NCBI GenBank assembly: GCA_018267625.1 | Contig: JAFDYC010000096.1 | Span: 1 to 64,000, forward strand | Source: Bacteroidota bacterium | GTDB taxonomy: Bacteria > Bacteroidota > Bacteroidia > Chitinophagales > Chitinophagaceae | Length of the DNA: 64,000 bases | Reading direction: 5' to 3' | Part shown: positions 36,042 to 45,375 of the stretch, piece after piece | How positions within the stretch are numbered: position 1 is the first letter of the stretch | Layout: the number at the start of each line of letters is the position of its first letter | Notes under the pieces: model-generated | Told to the model about the DNA's origin: nothing | The model's input: only the letters and a program-made list of their open reading frames with translations | Databases searched by the model: none | Position numbers and translations under genes: made by a program

Positions 36042-37571
36042 ATGGTTTCTGTACCTGTCCATCCCAATATTTTTGTGCCCATCTTGCGCTTGTATTTTTC
36101 CTTATTTATTGCCTGCCTGTTGGCGGTTGCCGTTCCCTCTTCATCCAGGGCTCAGGCGCCCAAAAGAGAGTTTCGTGCGGCCTGGATTGCCACCGTCGCC
36201 AATATTGACTGGCCCCAAAAAGGAGGGCTTTCATCTGAAGAGCAAAAGGCAAGTTTTATTCGCCTTCTCGACCGTATGGCCCGGATGAAGATGAACGCCG
36301 TCATTGTGCAGGTCCGCCCGGCTGCGGATGCTTTTTATCCTTCAGAAAAAGAGCCCTGGAGCCGCTACCTCACCGGCAAACAAGGCAGCCCGCCGAATCC
36401 ATACTACGACCCCTTGCAGTTTATGATTGCCGAAGCGCACAAACGAAACATGGAGTTCCATGCCTGGTTCAATCCATTTCGCGCTTTAATGAACAGCAAC
36501 AGCAACCCAAACCCACCGGATCATGTGACCCGACAGCATCCCGACTGGTTAGTACGTTATGGTGGAAAAGGCTACCTCAACCCCGGCATTCCGGAAGCCC
36601 GTCAGTATGTCCAGTCAGTCATTATGGATGTGGTGAACCGATACGACATAGATGCTGTTCACCTCGATGATTATTTCTACCCCTATCGTATTGCCGGCAG
36701 CGAATTCGGCGATGCAGCAGCCTACCGGAAATACAACCCCGAACACCTGAGCCGCGATGATTGGCGACGCAGCAATGTGGACACGTTCATCCAGGGGTTG
36801 AATAAGGCCATCAAGTCGGTAAAGCCCTTTCTCAAACTGGGCATTTCTCCCTTCGGCATCTGGCGCAATGCGACTAAGGACCCGCGCGGCTCCAACACCC
36901 GCGGAGGACAAACAAATTATGACGACCTCTATGCCGATGTGCTCTTATGGATGCAACAAGGATGGATTGACTACCTCCTCCCGCAGCTTTATTGGGAACA
37001 TGGCCACCGGGCCGCTCCTTTCGAAGTGCTGCTGCCCTGGTGGCGCGACCACGACTATGGCAGGCAGCTCTATTTTGGACTGGGCCTCTACCGGATGACG
37101 GGCACTCCCAGCCTCTCCTGGCGCAGCACCCAAGAACTGCTTTCGCAAATTCAGGACATACGCAGTGAGGCTCCCGGAACCGGCTGGTCGCTCTACAGCC
37201 TTTCTTCTTTTGATAATATTTCAGGACCAATTGAAGACAGCCTCCGTGCTACAGATGCACACATAGCACTGGTTCCTACCATGCCCTGGCTCGACTCGCT
37301 GGCACCCGCAGCACCCCATCTAAGCCGTACCGAAACCGGGTCGGGTTGCTTTCTACAATGGTCGCCCGGGGATGTAGATGCCCGCCACTATGCAGTCTAT
37401 CGCTTTGATAAAAATGAACCTATCCACTTGCAGGATGCCGCCCACATCCTGGCCATCACCCGCGAACCACAATACCTCGATGCTTCAAAACAAAGAGATG
37501 TGGTATATGTCGTGACGGCACTCGACCGGTTATGGAATGAAAGCAAAGCCAGCAATCCGGTTTCCCGATGA
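36042..37571 (+). CDS. GHL10-family glycosyl hydrolase-like lipid-envelope protein
   Basis: 509 residues with an N-terminal signal (FSLFIACLLAVAVPSSSRAQ). The central domain (about 45-370) is the GHL10/DUF187 TIM barrel: REFRAAWIATVANIDWP, VIVQVRPAADAFYPS, AEAHKRNMEFHAWFNPF and DAVHLDDYFYPYRIAG are its usual blocks. The remaining ~110 residues form a fibronectin-like module. GHL10 proteins of Bacteroidetes and Firmicutes act on cell-wall or surface polysaccharide; the substrate is not predictable here. It is followed 89 bases later by a peptide-binding lipoprotein on the same strand. Confidence 0.9.
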   Translation: MVSVPVHPNIFVPILRLYFSLFIACLLAVAVPSSSRAQAPKREFRAAWIATVANIDWPQKGGLSSEEQKASFIRLLDRMARMKMNAVIVQVRPAADAFYPSEKEPWSRYLTGKQGSPPNPYYDPLQFMIAEAHKRNMEFHAWFNPFRALMNSNSNPNPPDHVTRQHPDWLVRYGGKGYLNPGIPEARQYVQSVIMDVVNRYDIDAVHLDDYFYPYRIAGSEFGDAAAYRKYNPEHLSRDDWRRSNVDTFIQGLNKAIKSVKPFLKLGISPFGIWRNATKDPRGSNTRGGQTNYDDLYADVLLWMQQGWIDYLLPQLYWEHGHRAAPFEVLLPWWRDHDYGRQLYFGLGLYRMTGTPSLSWRSTQELLSQIQDIRSEAPGTGWSLYSLSSFDNISGPIEDSLRATDAHIALVPTMPWLDSLAPAAPHLSRTETGSGCFLQWSPGDVDARHYAVYRFDKNEPIHLQDAAHILAITREPQYLDASKQRDVVYVVTALDRLWNESKASNPVSR

Positions 37572-37660
37572 TACTTCCTTTTATGGAACTGAAGAACCTT
37601 CTAAAGACCTGCTGCTGCGCGTAATTCGTAGCTTCCCCCTGCTTTCCGCTAACTACCTGA

Positions 37661-39337
37661 ATGGGACAAAATCGTAACGAGTTGCGCTGGTCTGCGCCGC
37701 GGTTCCAGCCCTTTCTGTGCCTGATTCTGGCTTGTCTGCTTCTGGCTTGCGATCAAACAGCCCATCAGTCAAAGGAAAATCGTAGTGTCTTCCGGCTCAA
37801 CCTTTCCTCCGGCTCTCTGGAAAGCCTCGACCCGGCTTATGCCAAAGACCTCTACACCATGTGGACGACCCACATGATCTACAACACGCTCGTAGAAACG
37901 GACAGCGACCTGAAGGTGGTTCCGTCACTTGCCACACACTGGGAGCGCAGTGCCGACGGGCTTCGCTATCGTTTTCACCTGCGGCGCGATGTCTTTTTCC
38001 AGGATGCTCCGCAATTCAAAGGAGGTAAGGGCCGGCAACTCGTAGCCGCCGATGTGGTCTATTCTTTCCGGCGCTTGCTGAAGCCGGAAGTAGCATCCTC
38101 CGGTGCCTGGATTTTTCATGGCCGCATCGCTGCCGATTCTGCTTTTGTGGCTCTTGACGACAGCACGTTTGAGCTAAGGCTCCAGCGCCCCTTTGCACCC
38201 ATGCTGCCCATGCTGTCTATGCCCTATTGCTCCATCGTACCACAGGAAGTGGCGGCATTTTGGGGTAAGGATTTTCGGCGGCATCCCTGTGGCAGCGGCC
38301 CTTTTCAGCTCTTCGCCTGGGATGAAGGAAACACACTGATTTTACACCGCTTCCCCAGGTATTTCGAAAAGGATGGGCAGGGCCGCTCCCTGCCTTATCT
38401 GGATGCCGTTCAGGTATCGTTCTATGACAGCAAGGCCACCGAGTTTATGCTCTTCCTCCAGGGCCGGTTAGATTTTGTGAATGGCATTGACGGCTCGTTT
38501 AAAGACTTGGTGCTGACCCGTCGCGGGCAGTTGCAACCGGGCTTTGCAGAAAAATACCACCTCAGCCGCAGCACCTACCTGAATACAGAATACATAGGCT
38601 TTTTGATGGACAGCAATAATGCATTGCTGCGCCAGGCGCCTACCCGCTTTCGCCTCGTGCGGCAAGCCATGAACTATGCGATTGACCGGCGCAGGATCAT
38701 CACCTATTTCCGAAATGGGGTGGGCATCCCAGCCACCGGAGGCTTTATCCCAAAAGGCTTGCCGGGACATGACGCCGATGGCCGAGACGGCTATTCCTAC
38801 AATCCTAAAAAGGCTGCGGCCTTGCTGCGGGCTGCAGGTTTCCCCAATGGAAAAGGCTTAGGCGTGGTCACCATCCTGACTCCGGATAATTGGTCCGACA
38901 TCGTAAACTTCATCTGCACAGAGCTGGCCGATGTAGGAATCCGTGCGCGTACCGAAGTGATGCAGCCCAATATTCTGCGTCAACAAATGAGCAGCAGCAA
39001 GGCGCCGGTGTTTCGGGCGCAGTGGATTGCCGACTACCCGGACGCCGAAACCTACCTGGCATTTTTCAATAGCCGCCTGCCAGCGCCGCCCAACTACACC
39101 CGTTTTCATGATAGCTGCTTTGATGCCTGGTACGATGGAGCCATGACCCTGCCCGACAGCCTGCGCTATCAGCATTACCATAAGATGGACAGCCTGGCCA
39201 TGGCGTACGCACCAGTCATGGCGCTTTTTTATGACCAGCTCCTGCACTTTACTCAAAAGGAGGTGAGCGGCTTCCGATCCAACCCGATGAACCTGATTGA
39301 ACTCAAAGCCGTGCGGCTCGGGGCCTCAGCACAGTGA
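37661..39337 (+). CDS. Peptide/solute-binding lipoprotein of ABC type, SBP_bac_5
   Basis: 558 residues. The N-terminus has a lipobox (CLLLAC, mature Cys near 30) preceded by a hydrophobic stretch, so it is a lipoprotein. The SBP_bac_5 fold is shown by LDPAYAKDLYTMWTTHMIYNTLVE, PSLATHWERSADGLRYRFHLR and the later PVMALFYDQL. It should bind oligopeptides or nickel in the periplasm and feed an ABC importer. No permease or ATPase lies next to it. The preceding hydrolase may be co-transcribed. A hairpin follows the stop. Confidence 0.9.
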   Translation: MGQNRNELRWSAPRFQPFLCLILACLLLACDQTAHQSKENRSVFRLNLSSGSLESLDPAYAKDLYTMWTTHMIYNTLVETDSDLKVVPSLATHWERSADGLRYRFHLRRDVFFQDAPQFKGGKGRQLVAADVVYSFRRLLKPEVASSGAWIFHGRIAADSAFVALDDSTFELRLQRPFAPMLPMLSMPYCSIVPQEVAAFWGKDFRRHPCGSGPFQLFAWDEGNTLILHRFPRYFEKDGQGRSLPYLDAVQVSFYDSKATEFMLFLQGRLDFVNGIDGSFKDLVLTRRGQLQPGFAEKYHLSRSTYLNTEYIGFLMDSNNALLRQAPTRFRLVRQAMNYAIDRRRIITYFRNGVGIPATGGFIPKGLPGHDADGRDGYSYNPKKAAALLRAAGFPNGKGLGVVTILTPDNWSDIVNFICTELADVGIRARTEVMQPNILRQQMSSSKAPVFRAQWIADYPDAETYLAFFNSRLPAPPNYTRFHDSCFDAWYDGAMTLPDSLRYQHYHKMDSLAMAYAPVMALFYDQLLHFTQKEVSGFRSNPMNLIELKAVRLGASAQ

Positions 39338-39345
39338 CCCTACCT

Positions 39346-39373
39346 GTTTTGAGCGGAAGGCTGTGCTCAAAAC
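39346..39373 (+). terminator. Hairpin after the SBP lipoprotein gene, possible terminator
   Basis: GTTTTGAGC (39346-39354) and GCTCAAAAC (39365-39373) are perfect inverted repeats, nine bases after the stop. T-rich sequence follows after GGAGCC, which is not a classic uninterrupted T-run. Confidence 0.5.
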
Positions 39374-39623
39374 GGAGCCTTTTCAATGTTTGTTTTTTTG
39401 TTTCCGGCTTTTGTTCCATGATGCAGCTTCGTTGCGTCGCACTCCTCAGGGTCCGTGCTACTATGATGCATTTTTGAAGCCATGAAGGGTACTCCTCCCT
39501 TCCGATTCCGGGCACTTCCGAAAGGAGAAAAGAACTCTAATGGATGCAATCCTGAAAAAAGTTTAGGACAGGCTGCATCGGAAGCTGAAAAACACAGCAA
39601 AAGCAAACAAAAATTCTTTTCAA

Positions 39624-39661
39624 AAATGAAAGAAGCCGCCTCTGGTGAAGGCAGCTTCTTT
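39624..39661 (-). terminator. Intrinsic terminator after the DUF2911 gene
   Basis: AAGAAGCCGCCTC and AAGGCAGCTTCTT (39630-39661) pair with a couple of wobbles. On the minus strand the stem is followed by TCATTTTTG. It lies 21 bases after the stop at 39683. Confidence 0.7.
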
Positions 39662-39682
39662 AGGGGAAAGCTTCTCGATTGC

Positions 39683-40558
39683 CTATCGGCGGCGGTTGCG
39701 TTGTGCGGCCTCAGCCTGGGCAATTAGTTTTTCATTAAGGTGGATGTAGTCTTCGCTCTTGGCGGCGCGGGCCAGGCCTTTGGATTCTTCGGCAGCAGCA
39801 AGGGCGCCTTTGTAGTCCTTCAGCTTCATCAGGATTTTAGCTTTCAGATGCACGACATAGAAGGCATTGTTTTGCTCGATTGCCTTGTTCACCCAGGCCA
39901 GCGCCTGATTCATGTCTTTGTTGTTGGAGTAGTAATAGTTGGCTGCCTGAAAGTAGGGGCGGCTGTCTTCCACCTTCATGACGGAGGCAATGTTTTTCAT
40001 GATACGCTCGTCAATGTTGGTGGTGATTTTGACCGGTACGATGGTACGCTCCCACATGATTTGCAGGGTGGCAGTGCTGGCATCTACCTGGTCCAGATTG
40101 ATGGTGAAGGACTGCACCATGTGGCCATTGGCCTTGGGTTCTACTTTGACGCGCAGCAGCTCATTGTCGGTGTTGTAACTGGCCACATTGCCGCCGAGGC
40201 TGAGGTCTTTGTAGAGCATCACGCGCCAGCTATCTCTGCCGGGAATCGTGTAGAGGCCATAGGTTCCGGCCTTGACGGGTACGCCTTCAAAGCTGACATC
40301 ATCGCTGAAGGTGATTTTGGTGGTGGCATTTGCGCCCGTGCGCCACACATGGTCATAGGGCACCAGGTCGCCGAAGATGACCCTGCCTCGTGCCAGAGGG
40401 CGGGAGTAGTCAATGGTGATTTCACCCAGACCGAAGGCTTGTTTCAGCGTTTGAGCGGGGCTGGGAGCGGGCATTTTTATGGGCTGTGCCAGTGCGGCAG
40501 CGGCAGTGCCCAAGCTGAGTGCCGTGCCCAGTACGATGGAGCGGAGGGAGGTATGCAT
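39683..40558 (-). CDS. DUF2911 domain protein with C-terminal TPR-like helices
   Basis: 291 residues from the ATG at 40558, chosen for its signal peptide (MHTSLRSIVLGTALSLGTAAAALAQ); a longer frame starts at 40612. Residues of about 30-185 form the DUF2911 beta domain (ITIDYSRPLARGRVIFGDLVPYDHVWRTGANATTKI, split as ITIDYSRP and WRTGANATTKI; also VKAGTYGLYTIPG). The C-terminal ~100 residues are helical with tetratricopeptide-like spacing (NYYYSNNKDMNQALAWVNKAI and LKDYKGALAAAEES). DUF2911 has no settled function; it is common in Bacteroidetes periplasmic proteins. Monocistronic with a terminator; it lies 50 bases after the regulator gene on the same strand. Confidence 0.85.
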   Translation of the reverse strand: MHTSLRSIVLGTALSLGTAAAALAQPIKMPAPSPAQTLKQAFGLGEITIDYSRPLARGRVIFGDLVPYDHVWRTGANATTKITFSDDVSFEGVPVKAGTYGLYTIPGRDSWRVMLYKDLSLGGNVASYNTDNELLRVKVEPKANGHMVQSFTINLDQVDASTATLQIMWERTIVPVKITTNIDERIMKNIASVMKVEDSRPYFQAANYYYSNNKDMNQALAWVNKAIEQNNAFYVVHLKAKILMKLKDYKGALAAAEESKGLARAAKSEDYIHLNEKLIAQAEAAQRNRRR

Positions 40559-40608
40559 GATGGGAAAGAGGGGGTTTGGAGCAGCGCAAAAATACCGGCA
40601 AAGGAGGC

Positions 40609-41253
40609 TCAATCCTTATTCAGTAACCGATTTTCGTAGGCCCATTTAATAAGGCCGAGTTTGTTGTTGGTGCCTGTCTTGCGCAGGATGTTTTTACGGT
40701 GCGTCTCTACGGTGCGTTCTGAGATGAAGAGTTTGTCGGCAATTTCCTTGTTGCTGCATTCTTTTTCAATCAGATTCAGAATTTCCAATTCACGGGCGCT
40801 GAGGTGCGCTTGTTCGGCAGCCTGCTTTTTGTTGCTGTGCTGGTCCAGTTCGGAGATGACAGTGTCCGAAAAATAGGAGCCACCCCCGGCAATTTTTTCA
40901 ATAGCAGTCATCAGTTCTTGTTTGCCGATGTCTTTGAGCACATAGCCGGAGATGTCGGCATCCTGAATCATCTCTGCTACGATATGCCCCAAACCGCTCA
41001 TGCTCAAGGCCAGGATGCGTATGCCTGGGAATAGTTTCCGCACCTCTTTTGCCAATTCATTGCCCGCCATACCCGGCATCTGCACATCGGTCAACAGGAC
41101 ATCAGTAGGGTTTTGAGCCAGCAGTTCAGTCACCAATTCTGGCTGGGTGGTAGCGAAAGAGATTTTGAAAGTGCTTACCCCTTTCAGCAGGCTCATCAGC
41201 CCGTCCAGCACGATCTGATGGTCATCTACCAGCGCAACACGAATCGTCTTCAT
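40609..41253 (-). CDS. NarL/LuxR-family response regulator
   Basis: 214 residues. The receiver domain has the acidic pair near 10-11 (VALVDDHQI), phosphoacceptor D56 in LLTDVQMPG and the conserved Lys (YVLKDIG). The C-terminal LuxR-type helix-turn-helix spans about 150-212 ([39 protein letters not shown], shown in part). It is the natural partner of the histidine kinase 20 bases upstream, which phosphorylates it. Targets unknown. Confidence 0.95.
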   Translation of the reverse strand: [214 protein letters not shown]

Positions 41254-41273
41254 TCAGACGTGAAGATAGTTGC

Positions 41274-43574
41274 TCAGCTTACTCCTTTTCCCGGTGATAC
41301 AGGCACTTGCAACATGATAACAGTACCTCTTCCGGGAGCGCTGTCTATTTCCATACTACCGCGCAGATAATCCATTCGGGTACGAATATTTTTCAGGCCG
41401 ATGCCTTCATGGTCGGAGTTGGGTACCGGGATGGAGAAGCCGCAGCCATTGTCTTCAATGCTTACGGTGATACCTTCCGCATCGTTGCGCAGAGATAGAT
41501 CCAGGGTGTTTGCACCGCTGTGTTTGATGACGTTGTTGACGCATTCCTGAATGATACGGTAGAGCATGGCTTCCAGGTTTGCATCCAGGCGTTCATCGAG
41601 GCCTTCAGTATGCAGGTGGACGGCCAGCCGGCGCTGGTCAATCTGAGAAATGAAGGACCGCACAGCAGCGGCCAGGTTGTTTTTCAGCAGTGCATTCGGC
41701 ATCATGTTGTGGCTCACATTGCGCAGCTCACTACAGCTTTGATCAACCAATAGAAGAGCTTTCTCCAGGGCTTCGGATTGCCCGGGGCTGCGTATGATGT
41801 CTTCATGTTCATAGGCGGACAAGTTCATGCGGGCTGCGCTCATCAGTTGCCCTACGCCATCGTGAAGGTCTTTAGCAATGCGCACCCGTTCGGCTTCTTC
41901 GGCTTCCAGTACGGCGCGGGTAGCGGCATCTTGCTGTTGCATCAGGCTGGCCTGCATCCGTGCGGCTGCCTGGAGCTGTGCCCTCCGGTAGTAGGAAAAA
42001 CCAAGCAGGCCGCCCAGCAAGAGAAGGACAATCAGGCCACCAATAGCGGCATTGCGCTGGCGTACCTGTAGCTTCCTGTTGTTTAGTTCCAGGCTTTGCA
42101 TTTTGGCTTCCCGGCTCAGGCTGTCCATGCGAAGGGCATGTTGGGTGGCATCTAATTCCTGCTGCAGGATGCGGGCGTTTTGCGTTTTGATTTTCAAACT
42201 GCTTTGCGTGAGTTGCAGATCGGCTTCGGCGAGGGATAGTTTGTCCTTTGCGAGGCGCAGGCTTTGCTCTCTAAGTTGGAGTTGCTGCAGGGCAGATTCT
42301 TTATCCAGCTTCGCAATGGTGCTCTGTTTTTTCTCGCTTTCATACTTCACGTTCATTTCGCTCATGGCCTTTAGGTTTTCTTCATTAAGCAGGCTGTCTT
42401 TTTGAGTGGAAAACAAGAACGAGTAGGCCAATGCCTGTTTGAAATCTCCGCGTGCTGCGTGGTAGCGTGCTTCCAGTTCGTAGATAGTTTTGAGTTGCTC
42501 CTTATTGTGGGTTTGCTGAATCATTACTGAGGCGCTATCCAATAATTTCCGGGCTTCGGGCAAACGATTCAGAGAAATGAAATTTTGCGCCTGCCCCAGC
42601 CAGAAGTTGCTTAAGCCCCGCCGGTATCCAATGCGCTGTGCCATCATGATGGCCTGCTCATAATGCGGGACGCTGGCGCTATAGTCCTGCTGCCGGGCAT
42701 ACAGTTCCCCAATATTGGATTCCAGAATGCTTATTTGCCGCCAATCCGATGCGGCCTGAAGCAAGAGCAGCGCCTGCTGGTTAGCTTCCAGCGATGCTGA
42801 ATAATTCCCCTGCATCCCATAGGCATTAGCCAATACCTGAAGCGAGATGGCCTGAGCATTCTTATCGCCAGTTTCGCGCTGCAGAGCAATAGCTCTCTTT
42901 TGAAATCGGATGGCCTCATCATAATCCTTTTTGATGATCAATACCGAGCCCAGCATGTTGCAGCAAGAAGCGATGAGGGTCTTATCGCCCAGAGCTTCCA
43001 TCTCCCGCAAGCCAAACATCATGTTCCGGACCGCCTCTTCATAATCGCCGAGGTCTTTGTAGATATAGCCGATGTTGCTGTACGACATGGCGATACCCTT
43101 ACGGTCGCCTATTTTCTGCCGTAAGGCTAAAGCCTGCCGGTACCTGCGGAGCGCCTGATCATATTGGCCGAGGTCTATGTACACATTTCCCTGGTTGTTG
43201 ATGGCGTAGGCCATGCTTTCGGTGTCATGGGTGCGGGCAGCATAGGTATAGTATTGCTGAAAACTTTTGATCGCTGCCGGGTAGTCGCCGATCTGATATT
43301 TTGCATAGCCGATAGTATTGTGTGCCGAAGCCTTGAACCGGAACAGGCTTTTTGTCTCCGGGCCTGCCAGCGTTTGCTGCGCATATTTTGGCGCGGAATC
43401 AGGCTGCTGGAAACGATAAGTTTCGGCCAGCCTCGCAGCGAGCCTGTAATAGTTTTCCTGCCGATTAGGCGTGTGAAGCAACACATGCTTCTGGCTGTCC
43501 CTACGGGTGGTTTGCGCTATAGAAGCCATTCCCGGCAACAGGCAGATAAAAATGAAAAACAAGCAACGGTTCAT
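41274..43574 (-). CDS. TPR-containing sensor histidine kinase, HisKA_3 type
   Basis: 766 residues with a signal peptide (ending near GMASIAQ). Seven to eight tetratricopeptide repeats occupy about 60-400 in the periplasm (AYAINNQGNVYIDLGQYDQALRRY is typical), followed by a coiled coil (about 410-500) and one membrane span (GGLIVLLLLGGLLGFSYYRR, about 505-525). The kinase half has the HisKA_3 box with His near 570 (RIAKDLHDGVGQLMS) and an HATPase with N box NVIKHSGAN and G boxes DNGCGFS and GIGLKNIRTR. It pairs with the LuxR-type regulator directly downstream. The stimulus is unknown. Confidence 0.94.
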   Translation of the reverse strand: MNRCLFFIFICLLPGMASIAQTTRRDSQKHVLLHTPNRQENYYRLAARLAETYRFQQPDSAPKYAQQTLAGPETKSLFRFKASAHNTIGYAKYQIGDYPAAIKSFQQYYTYAARTHDTESMAYAINNQGNVYIDLGQYDQALRRYRQALALRQKIGDRKGIAMSYSNIGYIYKDLGDYEEAVRNMMFGLREMEALGDKTLIASCCNMLGSVLIIKKDYDEAIRFQKRAIALQRETGDKNAQAISLQVLANAYGMQGNYSASLEANQQALLLLQAASDWRQISILESNIGELYARQQDYSASVPHYEQAIMMAQRIGYRRGLSNFWLGQAQNFISLNRLPEARKLLDSASVMIQQTHNKEQLKTIYELEARYHAARGDFKQALAYSFLFSTQKDSLLNEENLKAMSEMNVKYESEKKQSTIAKLDKESALQQLQLREQSLRLAKDKLSLAEADLQLTQSSLKIKTQNARILQQELDATQHALRMDSLSREAKMQSLELNNRKLQVRQRNAAIGGLIVLLLLGGLLGFSYYRRAQLQAAARMQASLMQQQDAATRAVLEAEEAERVRIAKDLHDGVGQLMSAARMNLSAYEHEDIIRSPGQSEALEKALLLVDQSCSELRNVSHNMMPNALLKNNLAAAVRSFISQIDQRRLAVHLHTEGLDERLDANLEAMLYRIIQECVNNVIKHSGANTLDLSLRNDAEGITVSIEDNGCGFSIPVPNSDHEGIGLKNIRTRMDYLRGSMEIDSAPGRGTVIMLQVPVSPGKGVS

Positions 43575-43670
43575 CCGGTGGAAAATAGCAGAAGTCTTTT
43601 GAATATCGGATGCTGACGGGTCGGCTTCGCGTCCCGGCCTCGGCCTTTTCGCCTGTACCTTCGCTTTCTC

Positions 43671-44270
43671 ATGCGCGACAACATTGCCGCTCTGCTCCTG
43701 CGCTCGTTTCTGAAGGGGCTTATTATTCTGGCGCCGATAGCGATTACGGCCTACGTCATCTGGCTCGTATTCTACAAAGTGGATACGCTGATCCCGATGG
43801 TGCCCCGAGGCTTAGGCTTCGTCATCATCATCTCTTCCGTGACGGTGATCGGCTACTTCGGAACCCGTTTTTTCATCGGCAAAGCCATCTTCGATTTCTT
43901 CGACCATGTGCTGGAGCGTACCCCCGGTATCAAGTTCATCTACTCTTCGGTAAAGGACATTATGTCCTCGTTTGTGGGAGATAAAAAACGTTTCACCCAA
44001 CCCGTCTGGGTGCGCACCCACAACACGCCGGACACCTGGCGCCTCGGCTTCCTTACCCAGGAAGACATGGGCTACCTCGGCATGGAAGGCCATGTGGCGG
44101 TCTATCTGCCGCATGCTTATGCTATTTCCGGCTGGGTGGTCGTCACCGCTTCAACCAACATCCGCCATGTGACTACCATGAGCCCGGCAGAAGCCATGAA
44201 ATTTGCCGTCTCGGGCGGCATCACTATCTCGGACGAAAACGGCCCGAAAACGAGTAAGGATCGTTCATGA
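43671..44270 (+). CDS. DUF502 family membrane protein
   Basis: 199 residues with two N-terminal membrane spans (FLKGLIILAPIAITAYVIWLVF shortened here to LIILAPIAITAYVIWLV, and GFVIIISSVTVIGYFG). The conserved family segments follow: TPGIKFIYSSVKDIMSSF and LGFLTQEDMGYLG. DUF502 proteins sit in the inner membrane; a function is not established. Its stop overlaps the start of serC in the ATGA form, so the two are translationally coupled. The usual length is about 200. Confidence 0.9.
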   Translation: MRDNIAALLLRSFLKGLIILAPIAITAYVIWLVFYKVDTLIPMVPRGLGFVIIISSVTVIGYFGTRFFIGKAIFDFFDHVLERTPGIKFIYSSVKDIMSSFVGDKKRFTQPVWVRTHNTPDTWRLGFLTQEDMGYLGMEGHVAVYLPHAYAISGWVVVTASTNIRHVTTMSPAEAMKFAVSGGITISDENGPKTSKDRS

Positions 44271-45343
44271 ACCCGCGCAAACATTACTTCGGTTCGGGGC
44301 CGGCAGCCTTGCCGCAATGCGTGCTCGAAGGGATGTCGGAAGCTATTCTGGACTATAAGGGCAGTGGGATTTCTCTGCTCAGCATTCCGCACCGGGGACC
44401 CGCTTTTCAGGCTATCCTGGACGAGGCTCAGGAACTCGTGCTGCATCTTTCTGGCCTGAGTGCAGATGAATATGCCGTACTCTGGATGCAGGGCGGTGGC
44501 CGCCATCAGTTTGCCCTGCTGCCCATGAATTTTCTGAAAACAAGTTCGGCTGCCGGATATATTGACAGTGGCCATTGGGCGCAGGCAGCCCTGAAAACAG
44601 CACAGCACTACGGAGCCTGCCAAACGCTATGTTCTTCCTCGGATAATGACTACAGCAGCCTGCCAGCCTGGCCCCCTTCCCTCCCCGAGGGGCTGAGCTA
44701 TATCCACCTCACTACCAACAACACGATTTATGGCACGCAGATGCCGGAGCTGCCCCTATCGCCGGTTCCCCTTTTTGCGGACATGAGCTCCGATATTTTT
44801 TCCATCAAAAGAGCCTACAGCCGCTGTGCCTTGTTTTATGCCGTAGCGCAAAAACAACTTGGCGCTGCCGGGGTAACTCTGGTGGTAGCCCGGCGAACGC
44901 TTCTGGAACAAGGCAATCCCAGCCTGCCGGATGTATTCAGCTATGCCGCACAGGTGCGGGCCGGTTCTGTGCTCAACACGCCGCCCGTATCGGCTATTTA
45001 TTCCTGCCTGCTGACGTTGCGCTGGATGCAGCAACAAAGCATGCAGACTATCGAGAAACAGAACCGGGAAAAGGCAGCCTTGGTGTATGCCGCCCTGGAT
45101 GAGCAGCCCTTATTTCATTGCCCTGTAGCCAAAGACAGCCGCAGCCTGATGAATGTCGTTTTTAAAATGAACCATGCGGAGCAGGAGCAGGCCTTTTTAA
45201 ACTATTGTACTTCAAAAAATATTGAAGGTATCCGGGGGCATCGCCTGCTGGGTGGCTTTCGGGCTGCCCTCTACAATGCTGTAAGCCTGGAAGATGCTGC
45301 CGCGTTGGCCAATGCTATCCGACAATTTAACCACAAAACCTAA
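44267..45343 (+). CDS. serC: Phosphoserine aminotransferase
   Basis: 358 residues. The opening RKHYFGSGPAALPQCVLE and the SGISLLSIPHRGPAF stretch are SerC-specific. The PLP-binding Lys is in AVAQKQLGAAG near 198 (the equivalent of the GAQKN motif). It converts 3-phosphohydroxypyruvate to phosphoserine in serine synthesis. It overlaps the DUF502 stop by four bases. The 3-phosphoglycerate dehydrogenase gene often found between serC and the DUF1015 gene in Bacteroidetes is absent. Confidence 0.95.
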   Translation: MNPRKHYFGSGPAALPQCVLEGMSEAILDYKGSGISLLSIPHRGPAFQAILDEAQELVLHLSGLSADEYAVLWMQGGGRHQFALLPMNFLKTSSAAGYIDSGHWAQAALKTAQHYGACQTLCSSSDNDYSSLPAWPPSLPEGLSYIHLTTNNTIYGTQMPELPLSPVPLFADMSSDIFSIKRAYSRCALFYAVAQKQLGAAGVTLVVARRTLLEQGNPSLPDVFSYAAQVRAGSVLNTPPVSAIYSCLLTLRWMQQQSMQTIEKQNREKAALVYAALDEQPLFHCPVAKDSRSLMNVVFKMNHAEQEQAFLNYCTSKNIEGIRGHRLLGGFRAALYNAVSLEDAAALANAIRQFNHKT

Positions 45344-45375
45344 GGGCCTTCCGCCCTCCGGAACCCTGTATTATT

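Larger units (their letters stand above)
39338..39682. other. 345-base intergenic region with two hairpins
   Basis: It holds a hairpin just after the lipoprotein gene (39346-39373) and the terminator of the DUF2911 gene at 39630-39661. A frame at 39482-39727 on the plus strand has low-complexity Lys/Ser content and overlaps that terminator and the next gene's tail, so it is not called. Nothing else is seen. Confidence 0.5.

Noticed and set aside
39740..40639. 299-residue plus-strand frame opposite the DUF2911 gene
   Set aside because: Antisense shadow; it crosses the start of the true gene and has no recognisable domain.
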